Shown here in pieces: positions 12,228 through 21,410 of a stretch of 64,000 nt of DNA. Positions within the stretch are counted from its first letter, which is position 1, and each line of letters begins with the position of its first letter. Origin of the DNA: Phytophthora hibernalis. Lineage: Eukaryota > Oomycota > Peronosporomycetes > Peronosporales > Peronosporaceae. Under the pieces are notes generated by a model. That model searched no databases and was not told the DNA's origin. It saw only the letters and a list, made by a program, of their open reading frames with translations. The position numbers and the translations under genes were made by a program. The stretch covers positions 1-64,000 of the forward strand of contig JAAKBF010000063.1 in NCBI GenBank assembly GCA_012656075.1. Reading direction: 5' to 3'.

Positions 12228-13219
12228 CGCTTTCCTTATACCAGGAGTCTTGCGCCTTCCGTCTGAGTACTGGTGCTGTTGGCCAGGTAAATCAGCCAGC
12301 CAGTGACAGAATTTGTCTGTGTGTGTGCTACTCCCGGTCGTTGGCTGAACTCCGAGTGGCTTATTGCTTGGTGCACCTTTTGTCATTTTCGGAGGCAGGT
12401 TGCTTGGTGCCCTTTTTGTCATTGTCTAGGCTTACTATTGGCCTCCCAATAACTCAGACAAGCATCATATGCAATCACAGCAGCACCTGATACCCAGTCG
12501 CGAGTGATGTAGTATCGGTCCATCACAGCACTAGATTCTTCGCTCCGAAGCATTGTTCAGCGACACTGGTTGGCCGGTTTGTTTGTTTGTACACGTTGAA
12601 TGGAGGTTGTTGCGCAAGGCAATGCATGCCCTTCTTTCTTGCTCCTGTCGTGTGGATGGGAGTATCTGCGCCTTGACTTCTGTTTAATCTAGCGCACACA
12701 ACAGATATCCAGCAAGTCAGCTACTCCCCATGACCGGCAATACCACCACTACGGAGTGAGTACAGTCGACAAGGCTGCAATAATGAAGTAAGGGAGACAG
12801 AACAGAAGATCGGATAGGAGGTCGTGAGTCGGAGACAACTTGTCCTCTCGTGTATCGTCCGTTCTTGCTTGGTGCAAAATGAACACCCGCGGATATTTCA
12901 CTGGAGCACAACGCTGCTCGATGAGGCAGGGAGGGCATGACATGGTGACGCTAGACATGCGTTAGGGTGCTTGGATCGGTGAGAGCAGCCATGTATGTAG
13001 GCTGGCTGGCAGGCAGGCAAGCGGCGGCGCTCCGTTGGTCTGGCATGAGGTGGTGCGAAGGTGTTGTGCTTCGGTTCGAGTTGCATGAAAGTATACATGT
13101 TGTCGGGTCTTGGGTAGTTGGTCATGTGGTAATGGCGTACGTTTGGCGTATTTATGGCGTGCGTAGTTTGCTGGTTTCGAGTGCGTGTGGTTTTGTGGTG
13201 TGTTTAATGTATGTGCTGT

Positions 13220-13281
13220 GCACCGTTGGTCTAATGGTTAGGTCCAAGGATGAGGTCGGGGTTCGATTCCCCGACGGCGCA
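13220..13281 (+). pseudogene. tRNA-Gly(UCC) pseudogene, 10-nt deletion in the anticodon arm
   Basis: 62 nt. The 5' strand of the anticodon stem and part of the loop are missing between the D arm (ends TTAGG) and TCCAAGGATG. No cloverleaf anticodon arm can form. A 10-nt loss is not a homopolymer artefact, so this copy is probably truly dead. Confidence 0.85.
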
Positions 13282-13621
13282 ACTTTGACCTCTTTGCCGC
13301 CCCGTTTCTCATCTTTTACATCGCTTTCAGCACCTGTCTACGCGCGCCTACATATGTGCATGCTTGCCCAACCTACGAGCCACTCCAGCACCTCTTGTCT
13401 CCTCTGTGGGGCGTGCAAACGTCAGCTGAATGTACACGTTGTTTCACGGCTCCGGGGTTTGCAACACCCAAGCGCTGGGTGGAGAGAGCGTGGGGTATCG
13501 CATCGTGCGGCATGATAGCATGATATTTGATTGAGTCGGTGTGGTGTATTTTTGTTGTGTATTCGTCTAGGGTTGTGGTTCTGTGGGTGTTTGTTTTTGC
13601 GAGACATGAGCTTGTTCTGGC

Positions 13622-13693
13622 GCGCCGTTGGTCTAATGGTTAGGATTCGTCCCTCCCACGGACGAGGTCGGGGTTCGATTCCCCGACGGCGCA
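13622..13693 (+). tRNA. tRNA-Gly(CCC), unit 10
   Basis: 72 nt, complete cloverleaf, anticodon CCC; last copy before the array ends about 500 bp downstream. Confidence 0.95.
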
Positions 13694-14192
13694 CGCTTTC
13701 CTTATACCAGGAGTCTTGCGCCTTCCGTCTGAGTACTGGTGCTGTTGGCCAGGTAAATCAGCCAGCCAGTGACAGAATTTGTCTGTGTGTGTGCTACTCC
13801 CGGTCGTTGGCTGAACTCCGAGTGGCTTATTGCTTGGTGCACCTTTTGTCATTTTCGGAGGCAGGTTGCTTGGTGCCCTTTTTGTCATTGTCTAGGCTTA
13901 CTATTGGCCTCCCAATAACTCAGACAAGCATCATATGCAATCACAGCAGCACCTGATACCCAGTCGCGAGTGATGTAGTATCGGTCCATCACAGCACTAG
14001 ATTCTTCGCTCCGAAGCATTGTTCAGCGACACTGGTTGGCCGGTTTGTTTGTTTGTACACGTTGAATGGAGGTTGTTGCGCAAGGCAATGTACGCCCTTC
14101 TTTCTTGCTCCTGTCGTGTGGATGGGAGTATCTGCGCCTTGACTTCTGTTTAATCTAGCGCACACAACAGATATCCAGCAAGTCAGCTACGC

Positions 14193-14837
14193 CCTAACCC
14201 CACCTTCTTGACGTATAACCATTTTTTTATCGAGATGGACAATGTCGTACATCGGGTCGAAGTTGATAGAGAGCCGTCCATCGTTTGCAGCACGGGGTCA
14301 GCACAATACTTCACGCGTTCGGCCATGTGATTGGCTGTCAGGAGGGCCGTGTTCTTCTTGGCGCGCGGCGTAGATAACCTTCCTTAAGCAATGGGTTAAT
14401 TAGGTAGGCACTCGTGTTAGTCGCCAATCTCAGTGTGCGTTGGTTCTCGCGATCAACAACAGGAACCTTAGAAATACGCTCACACAGCGCTGAACGTTCG
14501 ACCTCTTCTTTCCACGGCGACTCCAATCTGCCTTCACCACATCTGCGACACGATTCCCCATCGACCGAATCCCTATCTTCCAGACACGTGAAACGACATT
14601 GCGATCGAGCCCAAACTCTGCTGTAATTTGTTTAATGTCTCCGTGGGGAAGTCTATCTTTAACGCTGCTGAGTAGAAGCGTTTCCCACAGCGCTTGTGCC
14701 AAGCCATCCGAGATCTGGCCGGTCATGAGCAGTAGGTTCCAGCTGTGAAGTAAATGCTTTTCACATCGCTGAAGGGCTCCTTGCTGCGAAGTGAAGGCGG
14801 TCTTAGCTGGATCTTTTGGGAAGGGCGGGAGATTCAA
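14193..14837 (-). pseudogene. mariner/Tc1-type transposase remnant, truncated by the tRNA array
   Basis: Reading leftwards from 14837, the frame holds a helix-turn-helix domain (IKQITAEFGLDRNVVSRVWK). It continues in a second frame with a basic stretch and a segment like the mariner linker (KVPVVDRENQRTLRLA), then NHMAERVKYC and FDPMYDIVHLDKKWLYVKKV. The last resembles the mariner catalytic block 'D.vh.DEKWf', where the Asp of HLDK would be the first catalytic residue. Several frame changes exist, one at an A-run in the catalytic block. The coding sequence stops at the array boundary, so the C-terminal half with the remaining acidic residues is missing. Family assignment comes from remembered motifs of oomycete and plant mariner-like transposases. 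Confidence 0.7.
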
Positions 14838-15618
14838 GCGTAAATACCTGTATCTGTTTGAAGAGGTTATGTTATCTTTGCATCCAGATTCAACCTCAAA
14901 TGCATGTTATTTGCCGACCGAAGGTAGTAACAAATAGTCAATCTTCGACCGTTTCTCCTTAAAACCTTGTGTCCATTTCGATCAACATCAGTAGTACGTT
15001 TGACTGCAAAAGATTACTGGTGTTGATAGAAACGGACTCAATTTGTTTGTGAGTCAAATACTGTCAATCAGGCACATCTTAACCCATAAACCGGTCATTT
15101 CCGCCTTTACCGTCCCAATGATGTCATCTGCTCAACCCACCATTCGGGAGCTCGCATGCGCAACGACACTGCAGGGGAGGAGGGAAGGATAAATGGTGAT
15201 AAAGGCCCTGGTAATGGTGAAAGGGGCCCTGGTTAGACCGATAGATATATAAGTGGGGATATCTCGAGGACATTGCAGCGTTGGCCGAGGAAGAATTGAC
15301 TTCCTACTACCTGGTAAGTACACATCATGTGTACGGCTAACCGCAATCTGCTCTAGACGTGCCCAGTATAACGAGGCGCCCCAGTAGACGTGTGTCGGTT
15401 GATATGGGTGTAATGAATGGCGTCGTCTCCAGTGCTCGCCACACCACCATGAACACCAACTCCTCTCCGGCCAAAATCACGGCGTATGCAGCTACGACGG
15501 CTACGCCGTCGACAGGGACCATAGCGCACAGGATCGGGGGCATATCGCCATGACAACCCATTGATTTTATATACTTGTCTACTCATCATAGATCCTGGCA
15601 ACCATTACCTTTGTGGTG
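14838..15618. other. Non-coding stretch, no gene seen
   Basis: No convincing protein or RNA gene. A TATA-like string (AGATATATAAGTG) lies near 15241 and a GT-rich donor-like site near 15312. This could be a piece of an LTR or a promoter relic, but nothing supports a specific call. Confidence 0.3.
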
Positions 15619-15623
15619 AACGC

Positions 15624-15933
15624 TGTTGCCATGGCAGCACCATGCTGCGTGGCGCGGAGCACTTGTACTGAAACCGCCCATCCCATTTAATGATTCACTT
15701 ATCGATTTATCACGCATTCACTCAACTACTTGTCAACTTATCAATGGAGTATGGCGACCATTGCGGCGACATCTGTTGCCGTGGCAGTCACCCACCCCAC
15801 GCGGGTCCCATACTGTGCTGTCGTGGCGAAGAGCGACTTGCAGTGGAACCGCCCTATATAATGGGATACTTATCTATTAATCACTCATCCATTCATTCAT
15901 TCAACTTCTTATCGACTTATCAATTGATCATGG
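15624..15933 (+). repeat. Diverged direct repeat, two copies of ~130-160 bp
   Basis: Copy 1 (15624-15755) and copy 2 (15775-15933) share the same order of blocks: GTTGCC(A/G)TGGCAG, then an AACCGCCC block, then a T-rich block with ATTCACT and CTTATC, ending near TTATCAAT..ATGG. Copy 2 has an insertion of about 30 bp. Function unknown; it may be the edge of an old transposon. Confidence 0.55.
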
Positions 15934-17102
15934 TGACAGGCTAGGAAAGAGGTCACAAGCGAGGGGGCCCCGCTCTGCCTTGGTCGGATCCACGGTCGCC
16001 ATGGTCTCGACCAGTTGCAACTTATGTAGAATTGAATGATGGTCTGTGGGGTACCCGATCGAAACGTGGGGTCTGTGAGGCGGTAAATATATAAAACCGT
16101 ATCATAGTTACGCTGCTTTGCAGTTCTACTCTTTATCTACCGTAACCTTTCGGTTTATTGCCCTACATTTAACATAAAATATCAAAATATTGACGCAAAC
16201 ATAACGTACTGTATCATTTAAACCTCCATCCTGTGCAAGTTTTAAATAAAACCTGTGTAATAGATTATCTGCTCGTATGGATACATGTAGTTGATTCGCG
16301 TTACAAAGTTTTTTCATTTGAAAATTGTATGATCGGTGTTAAAGACACCGAGTAGATCGTACTTAAGCGCGAGTTAGAGTTACACAGGCCGAGTGACTTC
16401 AGCTACCTGGGCACAGAGTGAGATGCCCTAGTTACATATTTCAAATAAGTACGTATCCTATTGACTCTAGATTTCAAAAATTTCATCGCTGTTAGAGATC
16501 GATTCTGCTTTCCGCTCATCAAAAAGTTGCACGAAGGTGAATCGAGGTGCTGCTAGCTGATATTGGGTTCCTTAAATGTAGACGGCACTTGCTTGCTTTT
16601 TCGGACGAGGAGAATTGCGCAACTGCCGACAAAGGAGGCTGCAAGTGGTTATGAGCAATAAGTACACGGTACATGGAGCATAGGTGCATGATGCTGTCTA
16701 CGTAGAGAGGATTAATGCAGACTGCAAGGGTTGTTGAATCTACCCAAACAGCACAAGGCGTCACTATTAGACACGCACACAAGAAGGACTTCATTGTGTA
16801 AGGCGGAAGATGAAAGTGAAATGATACGTTTCCATTCATCAACTTGCAAATGTATCTAACTACGGAGTAGACTGCGGAAAAATCTTCAACATGTAGCGAA
16901 GTCTGAGGAAGCATGCGTACCAAACTTGGCGTCGGGGAAGCATGGTTCCTCTGAGGAAACACTCGAAAAATATGATGACCGCCACACCGCAGCTCGACAT
17001 ATCTGGTTGGCGTGTTCGTGTCTCCCTCTTGATTATCAGGAGAGAACAGATCTCGTCGAAGAGACTTTTGAGTTGTACTTCGCATACATCGTAGTATTTT
17101 GA
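15934..17102. other. Non-coding stretch, AT-rich, no gene recognised
   Basis: Only weak open frames. A 188-codon minus-strand frame (17085-16519) has no recognisable motif and mixed composition; it lies where the 3' half of the neighbouring MULE transposase should be, but I cannot align it to that family. Confidence 0.3.
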
Positions 17103-18000
17103 CTTATAAGTAGAACTTCGGGGAATGCCTTGAACCAACGGCGCATTTGACGCGCCTGCTGAGTAATGGTATGTGCCGTCTTAGCGTCATCAACGGACAC
17201 GGTGGCTCGATACCCCCGGCACTTACAAAGCTGTCGCAGAACCGCTTCAAGTCGTTCTTGGGTCATGGCCCCACCTCTTCGCTTCTGCCTCATCTTAGCC
17301 ACCAGGTTGTGAACATCGCGCAGCATAACGTTCTTGCTTACACTCAATACAAGGCATTAGCTACGACATGATAAGCAGAACCTAAGCAACACGCACCTGT
17401 CTTCTTTCGGAGATATTGTAAAATCAACTTGGGCTTTGACCCCGCGGCCTGGAGCTCGTCCACGAAGGCCAGCGTGTCAGGATCTTCCACTCTGCGGTTC
17501 GACACATGGTTGTCAAAGATGGCTTTGGACACCTTATGGCTAACGTCGAAACCAGTTACTCTCACCATAAACGCCATGATGTCCTCGGCGTCATTCCACG
17601 TGACTGCCGCCTAGATGTTTGCCTGGCATCCTGTAGATTTCTCGAAGTACGACTTGCGTATTCCCTTCCCACGACTTCTTCGCTTCCAACCATGCGTGCA
17701 GACCAACTTGATCCAGAAGTTGGCGAACTCTTGTGGAATCAAGCGATCCACATCCACCCCAACAGCCTTGTCCGCCATGTCTGCTTCAATAGCCGAGGTC
17801 GCCGCTTCCTTACGTCCGCTTGTGTCTGTACATGTCGCTGAAGGTCCTACGCGGCCTTCAATCTCCGCATTTCGTTTCTGCACGGTGCGCTGGCGAAAGA
17901 CCTGGTGTGTGGCCTTCTGGTACTCATCGATGTAGGTTCGAAAAGCATCCCAGTCTTCATGTCACTCGACCGCTACCGGCGGACACTTCCACGCTGAGCC
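17103..18000 (-). pseudogene. FAR1-type Mutator-like (MULE) transposase, N-terminal remnant
   Basis: Read leftwards from about 18000, the segments follow the order of oomycete MULE transposases with a FAR1-like DNA-binding region. They are DWDAFRTYIDEYQKATHQVF; LVCTHGWKRRSRGKGIRKSY with a conserved basic and cysteine pattern; DNHVSNRRVEDPDTLAFVDE; GSKPKLILQYLRKKTG; LRDVHNLVAKM; and QARQMRRWFKAFPEVLLI. Breaks include a TAG stop between GCQANI and AAVTWNDAEDIM (near 17612), frame changes near 17345 and 17395, and loss of everything after FPEVLLI, exactly where the catalytic DATH block should begin. The DDE core is therefore absent. Family assignment rests on recalled family motifs. Confidence 0.75.
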
Positions 18001-18308
18001 TTCGGACGGAAGTTGCCGCTCCGGCTCGCTGACGCTCATGAGCGTGTAGCAAGCTGATAGATAAACGCAGTACGTATCAGTAAAAGCGCAGCCTCGCTTA
18101 GGGAAGCAAGGGGTGTACGTACAGATCTGCAGTTATTCGCGCGGAATTCTTGTATGACGTGTATCGGACGAAGTGAGATTTCCAAATGGAAGGCTCAGAA
18201 CAGTCGGGGATGGGAGAAAGGGGGAGGAAGGGGTGTCACTATTCAAATTTTATGAGGTTTACAATTTTGAAAGATCGGTATTTTAAGGCATAATTTACAT
18301 TACCGGAT

Positions 18309-18632
18309 ATTCTTTGTTATGGGATACACCCGCGTATGGGATACAGGCTCAGGTTAGCCAATCACAGGTCAGCAAATCACTACACTTTGCTTTCTTTGTT
18401 AAGGGATACAGCAGTATTTTTCATGGGGCGTGCACCACCTGTCGGTTGCCCCGCTTGACTCTAGGGGGAGTGAAGATGGGAGAAGAAATATATCCATCGT
18501 TTGCACATGAAGAAGTTGAAGAAGCTGAGGTAGACGAAGAATTTGGAGAAGAGTATGAGTCACGGTCGACTTGGTGTACATAAACGGATAGGCGTAGTAT
18601 CTCCGGTGGGGTGTATCCCTTAACAATATTGG
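18309..18632 (+). mobile_element. Small non-autonomous element with terminal inverted repeats
   Basis: Left end 18314-18331 reads TTGTTATGGGATACACCC; right end 18609-18626 is its reverse complement with one change (TTGTTAAGGGATACACCC). Flanking ATATT/AATATT extends the symmetry slightly. The GGGATACA core also occurs twice more inside in direct orientation (near 18338 and 18403). Internal sequence includes an acidic open frame of 89 codons (18314-18583) that is probably fortuitous. About 320 bp, MITE-like; the superfamily cannot be assigned. Confidence 0.6.
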
Positions 18633-18691
18633 TGCGTTACTAGGTAGAGTGGACTACACCATGGTGACCTTATTGGACACGTGAAAGCGCA

Positions 18692-20617
18692 ATGTGGGTA
18701 CCGGTACGCATCCTTCACAGGACGGGGCACCTCACGCGTCCTGCAGGACGACCCCCGTCGCACCATCTCCGACCCCTCTGCACACCACACGTTAAAGTTC
18801 TATCCTACGCACCTCCTCTCTCCCCTCGCCACACGCGCAGATTTGCGAGTTCCTCCGACGGCTTTCGGTGCCAAAGCTGCGGCCAGACGTTCGCCAAATG
18901 GCAGGGCCAGTGCTCGTCCTGCTCCCAATGGGGCTCCGTGGAGTCCGCCAAGCCAATCGAACCGTCCTTCCGCCAGTCTAACGCCGCGTCATTCACGAAG
19001 GCCAAGCCGAAGCGAGCTGTGGCCTGGTCCAGGACGGGCCGGGACGTCTTCGAGCAGGACGCCCCTCTCGCTCTACGGATGAATGAAGTGGAGCTGGACA
19101 CGTTTGTGGAACGCATCGAACTGCCAGAACGCGAGCTGGTAGAGTAAACCTATTGAAATACCTGAGATACACCAGCTACTGACGACCTGCTTACTGTAGA
19201 ACTGGGTGCTAGGAGGAGGCCTGGTGGCTGGATCGTTAACGCTCGTGGCAGGAAATCCAGGCGTCGGCAAGAGCACGGTAGGACTGACAAATTGCACGCT
19301 GTATCGTGGATACCTGCTGATAGGTTTATTTTTCTGTGTATTGCTATCTGTCTACAGCTTGCTCTCCAGATGGCGAATATGTTGGCGAATGGGCCAGCGA
19401 TGCGGAACCGTGGAGTTCTCTATGTCTCGGGCGAGGAGAGTGTGCTGCAAGTGCGCATGCGTGCGGAGCGCCTCGGGTCCGTCAGCGACAGTCTGTTCGT
19501 GGCTAGTGAGACCAACCTGGATTCAGTGTTCCAATTGTTGGAAGGAGGAGGCGGTCGAAACGCTGGTGACGCTGAATACCAGGGATTTGGAGCCGTTGTC
19601 GTCGACTCAATCCAGACTGTATATGTTGAAGACATACACTCTCCAGCGGGAACCGTGAACCAAGTGAAAGAGTGCACGCTTCGTTTGTTGCGTTTGGCCA
19701 AGTCCCGCAATGTACCAGTGATCTTGATCGGCCACGTGACTAAAAGTGGCGACATCGCTGGACCCAAGGTATTAGAGCACATCGTGGATACTGTGGTGCA
19801 GCTCGAAGGTGACCCACAAAGCGCCCGGCGATTTCTTCGCTGCCAGAAGAATCGCTTCGGCAACACCAGCGAGGTCGGAGTCTTCAACATGACGGACGAA
19901 GGTCTGCAGCCGCTGCCGAACCCTCTCATGGCGTTTGTGTCGCCCCGCGGTGAGGACGAAGATGGCGATTGCCCGGACGACGGCGACGATGCCGAAATTG
20001 AGCCGCTTGACGGATGCTCAGTTACGATTGCTATGGAAGGCAAGCGTCCGATTCCGCTAGAAATCCAGGCTCTGGCAAACCAATCGCAGTACAACGATGC
20101 ACGCGTTGGTAGCCAGTCTTTCTCTCGTGTCCGCGGCATCGGTGTGTCGTTCGACAAACTGCTTTTGCTTTTCGCCGTCTTGGAGAAGCGTGCAAGAGTT
20201 TCTTGCCATAACCAAAGCGTGTTTGTGAACATCGCGGAGGGCTATACTATCCAAGAGCCTGCAGCCGACTTGGCGCTGGCAGTGGCGTTGGCCAGCTCCG
20301 TTCTGGGTCGTCCTGTTTTGGAGCGTACAGCGTTCCTTGGAGAAGTGTCGCTATCAGGCCACGTGCGACCAGTTAAAATGCTCGAGTCGCGCCTCTCGGC
20401 GGCGCTGAAGATCGGGCTCGAGGTATGCGTGATTCCCAAGGAGCTTGACAAGACTACTCGTCGCGCTCTGCGGAAGAAGTTCGCCAACTCGCTAACAGTC
20501 ATCGAGGTATCGACTCTGCTGCAGGCGTTGAAGATCGCGTTCCGCTCTCCGACGACCACGTCGTTCTTGTCGCGAGCCGACGGGGATTCGACAGCGGAGG
20601 AAGGTAGCAGCATCTAG
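18692..20617 (+). CDS. radA: RadA/Sms-like DNA repair ATPase, probably mitochondrial
   Basis: Three exons fit: 18692-19138, 19200-19277 and 19358-20617, all joined in phase 0, giving 594 residues. The N terminus (residues 1-~55) is rich in Arg, Ser and Leu without acidic residues, like a mitochondrial targeting peptide. Then come a C4 zinc finger (CQSCG..CSSCSQWG), a RecA-like core with Walker A GNPGVGKST spanning the exon 2/3 junction, Walker B VVVDSIQTV, the RadA signature QKNRFG, and a C-terminal Lon-like domain. Bacterial RadA is a branch-migration helicase in homologous recombination, so a similar organellar role is inferred. No frame break is needed. An acidic insert (EDEDGDCPDDGDDAE) lies before the Lon-like domain. 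The next gene converges from the right, 124 bp away. Confidence 0.92.
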
Positions 20618-20741
20618 TCTGCAGTGGCTCCACGCGAGATGCAACTAGTGTAGTATTTATCACACGCACGGCCGCAGGAAGACAGCGGTCTTCTCTCCTT
20701 GCCTGTACCTTTTCCTGGGCTGCTTCTTCTTCCATGTACAT

Positions 20742-21225
20742 TCACCTCCGCTTCGCAGTGCTGCTGCGGTTGTTCTTACCACCGACCAGTGCATCCAACG
20801 GGAGTCCGAGCCTGTCCTCCAGTGGAATGGAAAAACTCTTCTGCTTCTGCACTGTCTTGGGCTGACGCGCCGTCTGCTGCTTGCCACTGAAGTTGATCTT
20901 CTTCTTTCCCTTCTGCTTGGGTTCGAGCCTGGGCCCCAGCACACGTCCGGTCTTCAGCACCGTGTGGTGGGCCCCAGTCGCCGTAACTTTGGCGTGTGGT
21001 CGACGGGTTGCGTGCTGCTTCTTGGACTTCTTCTGCACGTCCAGCTTCACTGTGTCAGCCACTCCAGTTAGTATCCAGCCTCCTTTCAGCCTACAGAGAA
21101 ACAAGACGCACTGGTCGACTGCATGGCCGCGATCTGCTGCGCCATCAGGTGGTCGCCCGCGCGCAGTTTGCGCTGGTAGAACTTCTGCAGTGCCTCCTCC
21201 TTATTGGACGAGATCTTGCCACCAT
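20742..21225 (-). CDS. Small lysine-rich basic protein, unrecognised
   Basis: Exon 2 (21049-20742) encodes a very basic sequence ending with PLEDRLGLPLDALVGG and a short basic tail. Exon 1 (21225-21112) encodes NKEEALQKFYQRKLRAGDHL and AAMQ. The intron 21111-21050 has donor GTGCGT, branch TACTAAC and acceptor ACAG and restores one frame. The best ATG is at 21225, but one G must be added in ATGGTGG for it to read into exon 1, so the start carries either a consensus deletion or a wrong model. About 140 residues. The composition suggests a nucleolar or RNA/chromatin-binding protein, but I do not recognise a family. It diverges from the MutY gene with a shared 185-bp upstream region. Confidence 0.6.
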
Positions 21226-21410
21226 GCCACGCGATGCGTCTCCACCGTCACTGCTCGTGCTCGGAGGCGCCGAGCTCGCCTTCACGTGCGACAAGACGGC
21301 CACGCGCTGCATCGATTGAGGGCTGTTTCGGATGTGAATGTCTTGGATTGGTAAAAATACACGACGGGATTTTGACCAATCCAAACACTCTTTCTACCGC
21401 ACTTTTGAAA

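Larger units (their letters stand above)
1..14192 (+). repeat. Tandem array of ~1.47 kb units carrying two tRNA-Gly genes each
   Basis: About 9.6 head-to-tail units. Starts of successive tRNA-Gly(CCC) copies (366, 1830, 3302, 4778, 6254, 7730, 9204, 10680, 12157, 13622) give periods of 1464-1477 bp. Each unit has tRNA-Gly(UCC), about 413 bp further on tRNA-Gly(CCC), then about 1.06 kb of non-coding spacer with a TGTT microsatellite. Units are nearly identical; most differences are one-base changes in homopolymer length. Most UCC genes have a TTTT tract about 32 nt downstream that could serve as a pol III terminator. No spacer open frame resembles a protein. The left end lies outside the window; the right end stops at about 14192 in a mariner transposase. 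The array resembles rDNA-like concerted evolution, which is an inference. Confidence 0.95.

Noticed and set aside
1..14192. Dozens of 60-180-codon open frames repeated in every array unit, such as those around 275-637 and 896-1420
   Set aside because: They run through tRNA genes and change length whenever a homopolymer changes; they have no protein-like features. They are by-products of the tandem repeat.
14193..14205. CCCTAACCCC as a telomere-like repeat at the array end
   Set aside because: A single copy only; it falls within the mariner coding sequence on the other strand.
16519..17085. 188-codon frame as the 3' half of the MULE transposase
   Set aside because: No DDE motif or family block could be found; the MULE similarity stops at 17103.
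19420..20232. 270-codon minus-strand open frame
   Set aside because: It is the antisense shadow of RadA exon 3, rich in Ser, Pro and Arg, without motifs.
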